DNA from: JANNBN01 sp963763885 | GTDB taxonomy: Bacteria > Actinomycetota > Acidimicrobiia > Acidimicrobiales > JANYDT01 | DNA length: 64,000 nt | Direction: 5' to 3' | NCBI GenBank assembly: GCA_963763885.1 | Contig: CAVXQD010000007.1 | Span: 1,860,001-1,924,000, forward strand | Shown here: positions 24,764 to 33,743 of the stretch, piece by piece | Layout: every line of letters starts with the position of its first letter | Position numbering within the stretch: position 1 is the first letter of the stretch | Program-made: the position numbers and the translations under genes | The notes under the pieces: model-generated | What the model saw: only the letters and a program-made list of their open reading frames with translations | The model's database searches: none | What the model was told of the DNA's origin: nothing

Positions 24764-25927
24764 GTGGAAGGTCCGGTTGGCGCGTTGATCGACCTTGCGC
24801 TTGGACGGGATGGGGCCGGTGATCCCCAGTGGCTTGCCTCCTTTGGGCCTGAGTTGTTTGAGAAAGCCCAGGAACATCGGCTGGTTCCCTTGCTGTGGGA
24901 GAAGTTGGTTGCGGTGCCCGGCGCGGACCGGCAACGTATTGCTGCCCTCGATCTCCGAGCGCGTCACCGTTATCGGATTGTTGAAGAGGAACTGGTACGG
25001 GTCGCACAGGTGGCTGCCTCCGTGGGTGTTGAGGTGGGCGTAGTCAAAGGGGTTGTGAACGCAGAGCGGTGGTTCAAGCCCGACCCCTCTGTGCGTCCGT
25101 GCTCCGACATCGACCTCTTCCTCAACCCTGCGGATCCTGGTGGAACTGACCGGTTGTTGCGAGCGCTCGAGCCAGAAAATCCGTTGTGCGGCCATGCTGG
25201 CCGGCTGATGTCCCTGGGTGTTTTGCCAGACATTCCAGTCACTGGTGGTCGACTTCTGGTGGAGATTCACGCCAACCCGATGACGCTGCGTTTGAGCCAG
25301 AGTCGGCTCGCTGCGTTATGGAATACAACGGTGGCAACTACAACTCGCGCCGGTGCCACCGTCCGGTGCCTTGACACCACAACCGCATTAGTACACGCGC
25401 TTATTAACTCGGCAAAAGACAATCACGCCTACTTGCTGCAGGTCCTTGAAGTCGGTCGTGCGATACAAGATCCATCCGTTGATTGGGATCGCTTCCAACA
25501 AATCGTTCGGGACAACCGCTGGGATGCCGTCATTCAAGATGCCATCGCGTACGTTGCGGCGTTGCTGGACCAGCCGCTCCCACCGATCACACTGCAGCCC
25601 GAAACCGGTGCCGTCTGGACGATGCGACGCCTGGCGCCGGCAGACGATCGCCTTGGTGGCCAAGCCTCGTGGCGTCGGGCTCAGCGGTTCTCCAAGCTGG
25701 ATCTCGTGGTTCCCGGCACTCGCGCTCGTTCGGTCCGAGGCATCGTCACCCGTACATTTTCCCCTGATGAGTACATCACGGCGTTCGCGCCGGATCTGAC
25801 CGGGGCGTATCCGATTCGCGCAGCCAAATTCTGGGTGCGACGGCAGCAGTACGTGAAGGGCACGCGTTCCTCCCTCGCAGGGCCGCTTGCGAAGCCGCTC
25901 AAGGATCAGACGAACACTCACCGATGA
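24764..25927 (+). CDS. Nucleotidyltransferase-family protein (NTP_transf_5 type) of lasso cluster
   Basis: A 387-residue protein, GTG start. VGVVKGVVNAERWFKPDPSVRPCSDIDLFL carries the family's KG and DIDLFL motifs, where the two Asp would bind metal. Proteins of this type recur in lasso and other RiPP clusters, often with HPrK-like kinases, and are thought to add a nucleotide or modify a phosphorylated peptide; the reaction here is not known to me. It overlaps the exporter gene by ATGA, so it is made with it. Confidence 0.75.
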   Translation: MEGPVGALIDLALGRDGAGDPQWLASFGPELFEKAQEHRLVPLLWEKLVAVPGADRQRIAALDLRARHRYRIVEEELVRVAQVAASVGVEVGVVKGVVNAERWFKPDPSVRPCSDIDLFLNPADPGGTDRLLRALEPENPLCGHAGRLMSLGVLPDIPVTGGRLLVEIHANPMTLRLSQSRLAALWNTTVATTTRAGATVRCLDTTTALVHALINSAKDNHAYLLQVLEVGRAIQDPSVDWDRFQQIVRDNRWDAVIQDAIAYVAALLDQPLPPITLQPETGAVWTMRRLAPADDRLGGQASWRRAQRFSKLDLVVPGTRARSVRGIVTRTFSPDEYITAFAPDLTGAYPIRAAKFWVRRQQYVKGTRSSLAGPLAKPLKDQTNTHR

Positions 25928-27771
25928 AGTCGCACCGATCAATTCTGCGGTTGTTCACCGGCCTCGGAACCAACCTTCGTCAGACCTATCGCTTGGTCTG
26001 GGACGGAGCGCGCTCTCAAGTCCTCATCGGACTCCTGCTCGATGTGGTGCTAACCATTGCCACCATTGGTCAGTTGGCGTTGGTCAAACGCCTTCTTTCT
26101 CAACTTCGGATCGGATCCACAGTCGGGCAATTCACGCGGCCGCTGATGGTCACCATTGTGGTGATTGGGATGTTGGCAGCCTCTGTGGCGGCAGTCGGCG
26201 CTGTGCAAATGTTCATCCGGCCCCTGGCGGTTGAGATGCTCACCCGCCACACGTACGCCAAGGTTCTCGAACGTCTGCGAACGACACCTCTCGAAGCGTT
26301 CGACGAGCCGACGTTTCATGACCGACTGGAACGGCTGTCAAAAGATGGCGTGGAACGGCCGGCCGAACTTGTTTGGGCAGCTTCTGGCCTGCTCGCAAGC
26401 CTCATCGGGCTCGTCGGTATTGGCGCGTTTGTCTCGACAATTCTTCCTGAGATCATGCCCATGGTGCTCATCGGTGCAATACCGCTATTGATAGCCAGTC
26501 GTGTTGATGCGCACGCTTACTATCGCTACATCGAGGGCGTCGGTTCGGTAAGGCGTCGAACCCAGTACCTACGAGACATCCTCACGGAACGCAAGATGGC
26601 CCCAGAACTGCTGGGTTACGGCCTCCGCCCGTCGTTTGAAGCCCGTCACGAGGCATTGCAGGAAGAACGAATCGACCGGCTTGCAGCGATGGTGAAAGCA
26701 CGGTCAATTCGATCCGTGTTCACCGCTGCCGCAACCGTGGTTGTGACGATCGCAGCTATGTCACTGATTGCTTGGAAGGCAACCGTAGGTGCTCTTACTA
26801 TTGATGCTGCTGTAGCAGTGGTGCTGGGCGTTCAACAGCTCACGTCTCGTATGTCCACCATGCGATCCGCGTTGTCGGTTGTACAGCAGAACCGATTGTT
26901 CCTCACCGACTTGTTCGGCTTCCTCTCCGCTGAACCTCTGGCTGGAATGCAGACGCATGGAGCGGTAGTTGCCGAGCACGGGGCGAGTCCGAGGCCATCC
27001 TTGCCGACTGGCACGATCGATCTTGACCGTGTCAGTTTCCGTTACCCGGCGCAGACCAGGGACGCGGTGCAAGACGTCAGTCTCCACATCGACGCTGGTC
27101 AAGTGGTGGCGCTCGTCGGTGAAAACGGCTCGGGAAAGACCACGCTCGCCAAACTCATCGCTGGGCTTTATGCACCTTCGAGCGGCGGCGTAAGTATTGG
27201 CGGTGTGGATCTTGCAAGCCAGACTGGCGTGGACCGAACCAGGCACGCAGTCACCGTTTTCCAGGACTTTGCCAGGTTCGCGCTCAGCGCACGCGACAAC
27301 ATTGCGCTCGGTGATGTTTCGAAGGGCGACGACCCGCAACGCGTGGAGTCATCGATCGAGACCGCTGGGCTGGGTGCGGTTATCGACGCGCTGCCCTACG
27401 GCTTGGACACCATCCTGGCCTCCCAGTTTGACGGCGGGGTTGACCTATCTTCGGGCCAATGGCAGCGCTTTGCGTTGGCACGAGCGTTCTACCGCGATGC
27501 GCCGGTGCTGCTGTTGGACGAACCGACAGCGGCGCTTGATGCCCGTTCGGAGTACCTGCTGTTTGAACGTGTGCGTGAACTGGCACGAGGACGCACGGTG
27601 ATTCTGATCTCGCATCGCTTGGCTTCAGTTAAAGACGTTGACCGGATCATCGTGATGCGCCACGGGCACATTGTTGAGTCAGGGACGCATCACGAACTGA
27701 TTGCATCGAACGGGCTCTACGCCGAACTGACGGACCTTCAAGAACGGACAAGCTTGGCGAACCTGGAGTAG
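25924..27771 (+). CDS. ABC exporter for the lasso peptide (McjD-like)
   Basis: A 615-residue fused permease-ATPase. The N-terminal half has about six transmembrane segments. The ATPase half has VGENGSGKTTLAKLIAGLY (Walker A near residue 398), VDLSSGQWQRFALARAF (signature, with S-S-G-Q-W instead of LSGGQ, common in this group) and VLLLDEPTAALD (Walker B). It should export the mature lasso peptides and give self-immunity. It is coupled to the nucleotidyltransferase gene and ends the cluster. Confidence 0.9.
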   Translation: MKSHRSILRLFTGLGTNLRQTYRLVWDGARSQVLIGLLLDVVLTIATIGQLALVKRLLSQLRIGSTVGQFTRPLMVTIVVIGMLAASVAAVGAVQMFIRPLAVEMLTRHTYAKVLERLRTTPLEAFDEPTFHDRLERLSKDGVERPAELVWAASGLLASLIGLVGIGAFVSTILPEIMPMVLIGAIPLLIASRVDAHAYYRYIEGVGSVRRRTQYLRDILTERKMAPELLGYGLRPSFEARHEALQEERIDRLAAMVKARSIRSVFTAAATVVVTIAAMSLIAWKATVGALTIDAAVAVVLGVQQLTSRMSTMRSALSVVQQNRLFLTDLFGFLSAEPLAGMQTHGAVVAEHGASPRPSLPTGTIDLDRVSFRYPAQTRDAVQDVSLHIDAGQVVALVGENGSGKTTLAKLIAGLYAPSSGGVSIGGVDLASQTGVDRTRHAVTVFQDFARFALSARDNIALGDVSKGDDPQRVESSIETAGLGAVIDALPYGLDTILASQFDGGVDLSSGQWQRFALARAFYRDAPVLLLDEPTAALDARSEYLLFERVRELARGRTVILISHRLASVKDVDRIIVMRHGHIVESGTHHELIASNGLYAELTDLQERTSLANLE

Positions 27772-27789
27772 TCCAGGTTTGCGGGCGCT

Positions 27790-28233
27790 TCAGCGGGCAG
27801 TTGAGTCCGCTGTTGCCCGGTAGTTGGTTGAGGCGTCACCAGGCTGTGGTCGATCCTCGTAACGTTCTCCGGCGAGCACGGCCCGCATTGCCTTGCGGAC
27901 GCGAATTGGGTCCAAAGGCTTGATGAGCCAACCGTCTGCATCGCACTTCTGTGCAAGGTAGGTGTCTGCGTTGCGATCCAGTAGCAGGAGCACAGCAACC
28001 TCGGGCGAACGGCCGCCTGAAGCTTCGAGGCGTAGGTCGTAGGTGACCGCAATAGCGCCCATGTCGGAGATCTGCATGTCGAGAATGACGAGGTCTGGTT
28101 CCTCGGCGGCGACGATGTCACGAACGGCTCGACCTGCGGTGACGCTTCGGATGACGGTGTCGCCGCCCGGGACGGCGGCACGGATCTCGTCGTGCACCCA
28201 GGGGGCATCGCTGCAGATCAAGACGGTGGGCAT
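27790..28233 (-). CDS. Single-domain response regulator receiver protein
   Basis: A 147-residue CheY-like protein. VILDMQ holds the phospho-acceptor Asp near residue 52, and IKPLD the conserved Lys near residue 104. There is no output domain; the last 30 residues are a polar tail. It lies convergent to the lasso exporter but 11 bases from the MFS gene on its own strand, so it is more likely linked to that transporter than to the lasso genes. Confidence 0.85.
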   Translation of the reverse strand: MPTVLICSDAPWVHDEIRAAVPGGDTVIRSVTAGRAVRDIVAAEEPDLVILDMQISDMGAIAVTYDLRLEASGGRSPEVAVLLLLDRNADTYLAQKCDADGWLIKPLDPIRVRKAMRAVLAGERYEDRPQPGDASTNYRATADSTAR

Positions 28234-28244
28234 GGCCTCTGAGA

Positions 28245-29600
28245 CTAGTGCGCTGCTGCCGCGGGGCCAGCAGCGTTGTGGGGTCCCTCGAGGAGGAAGC
28301 CCGGTTTGAACAGCGCCCAGAACACAAGACCGGCCACAAGGGTGAGCCCGGCGCCGACAATGAGCGGCATGTTTGAACTCACGCTGGACGCGACGTACCC
28401 AACGAGAACGGAGGCCGGGACCTGGGCCAAGCTGGACACGCTTGAGTAGATGCCCATTGCCTCGCCTTGCCGACCCATTTCGGCCGACCTTGAGACAAGG
28501 GTGGTGAGATTGGCCTGCGACAGTCCTTGGAAGAGGGCGAGGACGGGAATGAACACGTACAGGATCGAGGACTTGGTGATGAGGAAGTACGCCGTCAGGG
28601 CCACCACCTGACCAAAGATTGAGAAGCGGAGCACTTTGTAGTCGGCCAACTTCTTGGCGACGAGACCGACCAGAGCCCCTTGGGTGATGGCGATGAAGAC
28701 ACCGACGATTGCGAAGTAGTCACCAGTTTTGGACTGTGAAAACCCGAACTTGTTCTTGACGTACACCCCGAAGAACGTGGTGAAGAACGTGAACCCGCAC
28801 ACCCAAAAGAACGCTGTGGTGAGCACGGCGCGTGACCGTGGCGAAGCGAACCCTTGCTGGACGTTCCGGATGGACTTTCCGAACTGAAGTTTGTCCGTGC
28901 GTTTGTGGGCAAGCGTTTCAGGAAGTCTGAAGAAGACCGACGCTGCGTTGAGCGCCGCAAGTAGCGCTGCGAAGAGGAACGGTGTTGTTGCCCCAAACCA
29001 CGACGGGGTATGGAACAGGCCGTAAAAGCTGGTGGAGGGCGCACTGAGCCGCCCGCCGATGTAGGGCCCGAGTATGAACCCCAACCCAAAGGCAGCGCCG
29101 ATGAGCCCGAAATTCTTGGCCCGATTTTCCTCTGTGGACACGTCGCCAATTGCCGCCTGGGCTACAGCCAAGTTGCCTCCAGTCAGGCCGTCGATGGCTC
29201 GGCCGAGGAACAGCAATGGGATGGACTTCATGCTGATTCCGGCAGCGAAGATGACGTAACCCACTGCTGTTCCGGCAATGGAGACGGCGAGAACAGGCCG
29301 ACGCCCCAGTCGATCTGACAACTGACCGAGAACCGGGGCGGCAAGGAAGATGCACAGCGGGTACACGGCTTGTAGCCAACCCAGCATGATGAGGCCAGTA
29401 CGTGGAGACCAGTCCAACGGCGTCACGCGAAATTCGGCTCCTGGTGACGGGTCGATGAGCAACGGGAACACCGGAATGAGAATGGAGAAGCCGACCAGGT
29501 CGATGAAGATGGTGAGGAACAACGGCAAGATCGGTTTGCGCTGCGAACCACGTGGAGACGTTGGTTTGCCGGGCAGTTGCGCTGCGGTGGAAATGGGCAC
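28245..29600 (-). CDS. MFS drug/metabolite transporter (TetA-like)
   Basis: A 451-residue 12-helix transporter of the DHA1 type. Started at the GTG at 29600 (VPISTAAQLPG); one more GTG lies 3 codons upstream. GQLSDRLGRRPVL is the motif A loop between helices 2 and 3, and DGLTGGNLAVAQAAIGDVS is the family's helix-4/5 region. Substrate unknown. The longer frame upstream is a shadow of the ArsA gene. Confidence 0.88.
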   Translation of the reverse strand: MPISTAAQLPGKPTSPRGSQRKPILPLFLTIFIDLVGFSILIPVFPLLIDPSPGAEFRVTPLDWSPRTGLIMLGWLQAVYPLCIFLAAPVLGQLSDRLGRRPVLAVSIAGTAVGYVIFAAGISMKSIPLLFLGRAIDGLTGGNLAVAQAAIGDVSTEENRAKNFGLIGAAFGLGFILGPYIGGRLSAPSTSFYGLFHTPSWFGATTPFLFAALLAALNAASVFFRLPETLAHKRTDKLQFGKSIRNVQQGFASPRSRAVLTTAFFWVCGFTFFTTFFGVYVKNKFGFSQSKTGDYFAIVGVFIAITQGALVGLVAKKLADYKVLRFSIFGQVVALTAYFLITKSSILYVFIPVLALFQGLSQANLTTLVSRSAEMGRQGEAMGIYSSVSSLAQVPASVLVGYVASSVSSNMPLIVGAGLTLVAGLVFWALFKPGFLLEGPHNAAGPAAAAH

Positions 29601-29631
29601 GTGGATCACCCTAACTGGGAGGGTAAGCCAG

Positions 29632-30792
29632 TCAGGAGAGCGACGCGTCGCTGGGCCGTGGAGTTGCCCCGTTGGGTGCCAAGACCGCCGCCACAGCGAA
29701 CAGGGCGGCGGCCTCATCCAACCGAGGATCGAATCGATCGATGAGTGAAACAATTGGAGCGGGGAGTGCCTGACGGAGCGTTTCGATCCCTGCCCGGTCA
29801 CGCTGGAGCCGGGCGCGGTGGTCAGCGAGGATCTCGTTGACCGCAGCCACTTGGGACGATCGACCAGGTAGTTGCGTCGGCAAGTTGGGGTAGCGCGGCT
29901 CGGCTCGGTTGACGATAACTCCATCGACCCGTATCCCCGTCTGCCCGATCTGCCCTGCGAAATCAACGGCGGCGCGTATCGGTTCAGGATCTGAGGTGGT
30001 GACCAGGATCCAAGCCGTTGCGGGGTCCGTGAGGATTTCGAGTGCGTTGGACGCGCGTTCGCGAAACCCGGCCTCCAGACCGTCGAACAACCGGAAGAAC
30101 TCGATTGCGTCAGAGACAACCGCCCCACCAACTACCTGCGTGAGAGGTTTCAACACCGCTTGTGCCGCGCTCGAAACAAAACGGAGCGCGCCCTTTCCAG
30201 GCGCAATCAACACGCGAAAGAGACTGTGGTCCAAGAAGCGCACAAGCCGGCGCGGAGCGGTGACGAAATCGAGCGCATTCGCAGCCGGTGGCGTGTCGAC
30301 CACCACGACGTCGAAACGTCCGTCTGCAACCAGTTGGTGGACCTTTTCGGCCGCCATGTATTCCTGGGTGCCCGACAGTGCCCCCGAAATGTTTGTGTAC
30401 AGACGATTTGCGAGGATCGCCTCGGCTTGTTCTGGCCTGGCGTACGCGCGTATGACGTCATCGAAAGTTGCCTTCGTGTCCAGCATGCAGGCCCAAAGTT
30501 CGCCTGCTACAGATGCCGCCGACTGTTGTTCCTGCACGGATATCGACACGAGTCGTGGCGTGTTATCGAGTGCAGACAGGCCGAGCGTTTCCGCGAGACG
30601 CCGCGCTGGGTCGATCGTGACAACAACACAGCGGCGCCCAAGCTGCGCTTGTGCAAGCCCGATTGCCGACGCCAGGGTTGTTTTGCCAACTCCCCCAGTC
30701 CCAGCGGTGACGATCACTCGAGCTGAAGCGAGTAACGCGGCGAGGTCCGAGGCGAATGCCAGGTCGGCGGTCTCCGCCGTTCGGTCGCTCAT
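29632..30792 (-). CDS. ArsA/Get3-like ATPase, second of a pair
   Basis: A 386-residue SIMIBI ATPase. VTAGTGGVGKTTLASAIGLA is the deviant Walker A (GGVGKT with an upstream Gly), VVVTIDPARRLAETLGL the switch I region. Its start overlaps the stop of the other ArsA homologue by ATGA, so both are made together, probably as a heterodimer. The pair resembles mycobacterial Rv3679/Rv3680, described as bacterial Get3-like proteins; function in envelope or metabolite handling is not settled. Confidence 0.87.
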   Translation of the reverse strand: MSDRTAETADLAFASDLAALLASARVIVTAGTGGVGKTTLASAIGLAQAQLGRRCVVVTIDPARRLAETLGLSALDNTPRLVSISVQEQQSAASVAGELWACMLDTKATFDDVIRAYARPEQAEAILANRLYTNISGALSGTQEYMAAEKVHQLVADGRFDVVVVDTPPAANALDFVTAPRRLVRFLDHSLFRVLIAPGKGALRFVSSAAQAVLKPLTQVVGGAVVSDAIEFFRLFDGLEAGFRERASNALEILTDPATAWILVTTSDPEPIRAAVDFAGQIGQTGIRVDGVIVNRAEPRYPNLPTQLPGRSSQVAAVNEILADHRARLQRDRAGIETLRQALPAPIVSLIDRFDPRLDEAAALFAVAAVLAPNGATPRPSDASLS

Positions 30793-31670
30793 TGGCGTTG
30801 CTCGCTAATGACCTGTTGGAGGTGCTGGCGACGTTCCACGGCGGAACCACTCCATAGAGCCGGGAGTTGCAGCAACGGAAGGGGAAGCTGAGACCGCAGG
30901 CGACCGATCATCTCTGCTTGCGTTGACTCCCGGACCGCACGGTCTGCAACTAGGCGCTGGACGTTTTCGTCCAATCCTGTGAGCCGAACAGTCCCAGCAA
31001 GCGCCGGTTCAACTTGGTTGACGACCACCGGTCCAAGCCGCACCTGAACCTGTTCCTCAAGCGCGAAAGCCGTCTCTATCGTTTCAGAGACCGGAGTCTG
31101 TTCCGCCAGGGTGACAAGTACCACCTGCGTCATTGCGGGATCAGCAAGCATGGAGGCGACCTCGTCAGCTTGCTGGCGGATCGCCCCGACCGAAACCGAG
31201 TCGCGAAGTCCAGCGGCAGTATGCAGCATCGTGACGGCGTGCCCCGAAGCCGGCCCATCGACGACGATGAGGTCGTGTTCTGCCTGGTTCACTAAGGCTT
31301 TGATTCGGCCCAGCACGAGAATGTCGCTGATGCCTGGGACAGCGGTTGCGATCATGTCGAGTGCGCCCGTTCCACGAAGCCGGTCGGCAAGGCGGCCTAA
31401 TCGTTTGTCGGCCAACCAGTCAGCCAAGGCGCGGTCGGCGATCACCATTTGTGCCTCAAGTCGGTCGTCGAGGTGCACCCGTGCCTCGCTGAAGGTCTCA
31501 GCTCCGAACGGTGCGGCGAGTGACGCCGGCGCATCCAGCCCCACGAGCAAAACTCGCATCCCAGAGGCTGCCGCGGCGGATGCAATGGCAGCTGCAACGG
31601 TCGTTTTCCCGACGCCGCCCTTGCCGGCGACAACGAGGAGCTTTGAGTCACGGAAGAATGGGGGTCGCAT
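30789..31670 (-). CDS. ArsA/Get3-like ATPase, first of a pair
   Basis: Started at the ATG at 31670 (MRPPFFRDSKLL), 293 residues. VVAGKGGVGKTTVAAAIA is the P-loop, LIVVDGPASGHAVTML the Walker B and switch II region. It lacks the arsenite-binding Cys set expected for true arsenite pumps. It is the promoter-proximal gene of the two-gene unit and is divergent from the NfeD-like gene at 31744, with about 70 bases between starts. Confidence 0.87.
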   Translation of the reverse strand: MRPPFFRDSKLLVVAGKGGVGKTTVAAAIASAAAASGMRVLLVGLDAPASLAAPFGAETFSEARVHLDDRLEAQMVIADRALADWLADKRLGRLADRLRGTGALDMIATAVPGISDILVLGRIKALVNQAEHDLIVVDGPASGHAVTMLHTAAGLRDSVSVGAIRQQADEVASMLADPAMTQVVLVTLAEQTPVSETIETAFALEEQVQVRLGPVVVNQVEPALAGTVRLTGLDENVQRLVADRAVRESTQAEMIGRLRSQLPLPLLQLPALWSGSAVERRQHLQQVISEQRQ

Positions 31671-31743
31671 GCGATGTGACCACACCCTTTCAACCGCCGA
31701 TCCGCAGTCCCGTTTTCGAGGTCAGACAGATCGAATCGTACGC

Positions 31744-33054
31744 GTGTGGCTGACGCGCACACTAGCCATGGTTGCGGTCGGAGCGGCAGCGATGCTCTCA
31801 ATGACCCCCCCAGCCGTAGGTGCAGGAGTCGAGCCCGGAACCCCAACCTCGTCGACAGCCGTCCCGGCGGTGGTGGATTCCGGCGAGCGTCCAGCGGGGC
31901 CGTTTGTCGACATCCTTGAGGTAGAAGGCCGCATAGATCCCGTGACGGCGGACTTCGTCGTGTCTGCGCTGCGCAAGGCGGAGCTGGACGGAGCGCAGGC
32001 GGTTGTGATTCAGCTCAACTCCCCGGGTTCCTTCCTTTCCGACGCTCAGATGGCCGAGGTGACCGACGCGATGACACGCCCAGGCCACGTGCCGGTCGCC
32101 GTGTGGGTGGGGCCGTCTGGAGCTCGTGCGCGTGGACAATCGGTTGAACTCATGGCCGCAGCAGACTTTGTTGGAGTTGGCGGCAAAGTTGAGGTCCAGC
32201 AACCTGGTGCCCGCTCACTCGATTCCAAACAGGCAATTGACGCCAAGATGGCTGACGTTCAGGCTCCTGTTCTGGCGGACTTCATTGGCCAACTCGACGG
32301 CAAAACGCTTGCTGGCCAGACGCTTGACACTGCTGGCAATCCAATCAAACAAACGAACGGTCGCGAACTTGCCCAGTTGCGCACGGTCCGGTTTCAGCGG
32401 TTAGGGCTCCTGCAGCAGTTGCTCCACAACATGGCCAACCCCGGCATTACGTTTCTGTTCCTCACGATTGGGTTGGCGTTGGCCGTCTTTGAGTTCTTCA
32501 CCGGCGGTGTTGGTGTGGCTGCCAGCGTTGCCGTGGTTTGTGCCGGCCTTGGCGCATATGGCCTTGGCGTGCTGCCCACCCGTCCTCTGGGGGCGTTCCT
32601 CGTCGTGTTCGCGTTCTTGGCCTTCGCAATTGATGTGCAAGCCGGCCAACCGCGGTTTTGGACCGGGGTGGCCACGGTCGCACTTGCGGCTGGGTCGCTT
32701 GTGTTGTTCGGCTCAGGCGTGTCGGTGCCGCTCTGGTGGGCCGCCATCGTGGTCGTGATGATCGTTTTGTTCATGGTGAGCGGCATGCCGACCATGATCC
32801 GCACCAGGTTTGCAACCCCCACCATCGGTCGCGAATCGATGATCGGCGAACTTGGAACTGCCCGAACCGACGTGTCCCCCGACGGGGTGGTCGAGGTCAA
32901 GGGCGCCCCGTGGCGAGCACGGACCAACCGCAGCACGCCAATTAGCGCTGGTTCGGCGCTCCGTGTTGCGTCGATCGACGGACTTGTGCTCGAAGTTGAG
33001 CCGCTTGAAGGAGCTGCCCGCGATCATCGTGAACGCCGGGCGGCAGCTGACTGA
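31744..33054 (+). CDS. NfeD/ClpP-class membrane serine protease homologue
   Basis: Started at the GTG at 31744 (VWLTRTLAMVAVGAAAML), 436 residues; the frame upstream is a shadow of the ArsA gene. Signal peptide, then a ClpP-like domain (VVIQLNSPGSFLSDAQMAEVTDAM), four or more transmembrane segments in the middle (FLFLTIGLALAVFEFFTG onward), and a C-terminal OB-like NfeD domain (IGELGTARTDVSPDGVVEVKGAPWRART). The family's GAxAASAGT block around the nucleophile Ser reads GARARGQSVELMAAA here, so proteolytic activity is doubtful. Such proteins act in membrane quality control with stomatins; no stomatin gene is nearby. Confidence 0.8.
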   Translation: MWLTRTLAMVAVGAAAMLSMTPPAVGAGVEPGTPTSSTAVPAVVDSGERPAGPFVDILEVEGRIDPVTADFVVSALRKAELDGAQAVVIQLNSPGSFLSDAQMAEVTDAMTRPGHVPVAVWVGPSGARARGQSVELMAAADFVGVGGKVEVQQPGARSLDSKQAIDAKMADVQAPVLADFIGQLDGKTLAGQTLDTAGNPIKQTNGRELAQLRTVRFQRLGLLQQLLHNMANPGITFLFLTIGLALAVFEFFTGGVGVAASVAVVCAGLGAYGLGVLPTRPLGAFLVVFAFLAFAIDVQAGQPRFWTGVATVALAAGSLVLFGSGVSVPLWWAAIVVVMIVLFMVSGMPTMIRTRFATPTIGRESMIGELGTARTDVSPDGVVEVKGAPWRARTNRSTPISAGSALRVASIDGLVLEVEPLEGAARDHRERRAAAD

Positions 33055-33077
33055 GACCGGGGCAAACCTCGGGAGCT

Positions 33078-33743
33078 TCAGTGCGGCAGGGCGGAGCGAA
33101 CGAGGTCCATCACGTCGTTGTGGACGACCTCGGCGGAACGACCTTCGACGTCAACAATCACCCCGTGGCCACGCTCAGCTGCGCGCCGGTACAGACGCCT
33201 TGAGGTTCGCAGCAGCGTCTCGTGGGACTCGTAAACATCGGGGGTGGTTCCAATGGCTGCGGCTCGGTCTGTGGCCCGCGCCATCGACGTTTCTACGGTG
33301 ACATCCAACAGGACCGTGAGAGCAGGGACCGGGAGCCCGAGGCGCTCGGTCTCCAACTGCAACACCCAATCGAACACCGCATCGGCCTCGGCCGAATCCC
33401 CTGCGCGCGCTCCTTGGTAGACGGCGTTAGACAGGGTCCACCGGTTGATCAGCAGCACGTCGCACTGGGGTAGTGCGGTGGTCACCGCATCCCAGCGGTC
33501 CATGGCAAACCACAAGGCCATCGAACGTGGGTCCAGGGTGCTGGCAGTTGTGCGTTCTCGCCCGCTCAAGAGCGCGCCGATGCGAGTGCCAAAAAAAGTC
33601 TCGTATCGAGGAAACGAAAGGGTGCCAACCGACGTGTTGGTCTTCCGCAGCGCTTCGGCAAGTAACGACGCTTGGGTGGTTTTACCTGAAGCATCTAGCC
33701 CTTCAATCGCAATGATTGTTGGACCGTTGACAACCGGATTCAC
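33078..33743 (-). CDS. tmk: Thymidylate kinase
   Basis: Phosphorylates dTMP to dTDP. IAIEGLDASGKTTQASLLAEAL is the P-loop with the family's GLDASGK form, LSFPRYETFFG the dTMP-binding region. The DRY motif is replaced by NRWTLSNAVYQGAR, an uncommon variant. The GTG start overlaps the stop codon of the upstream membrane protein gene. Length 221 is normal. Confidence 0.88.
   Translation of the reverse strand: MNPVVNGPTIIAIEGLDASGKTTQASLLAEALRKTNTSVGTLSFPRYETFFGTRIGALLSGRERTTASTLDPRSMALWFAMDRWDAVTTALPQCDVLLINRWTLSNAVYQGARAGDSAEADAVFDWVLQLETERLGLPVPALTVLLDVTVETSMARATDRAAAIGTTPDVYESHETLLRTSRRLYRRAAERGHGVIVDVEGRSAEVVHNDVMDLVRSALPH

Noticed and set aside
29601..30131. Extension of the MFS transporter frame
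   Set aside because: It is antisense-free but lies inside the ArsA gene in another frame and has shadow composition; the transporter begins near 29600.
31111..31743. Extension of the NfeD-like frame
   Set aside because: It is antisense to the ArsA gene and Ser/Ala/Thr/Arg-rich as expected of a shadow; a signal peptide begins at 31744.
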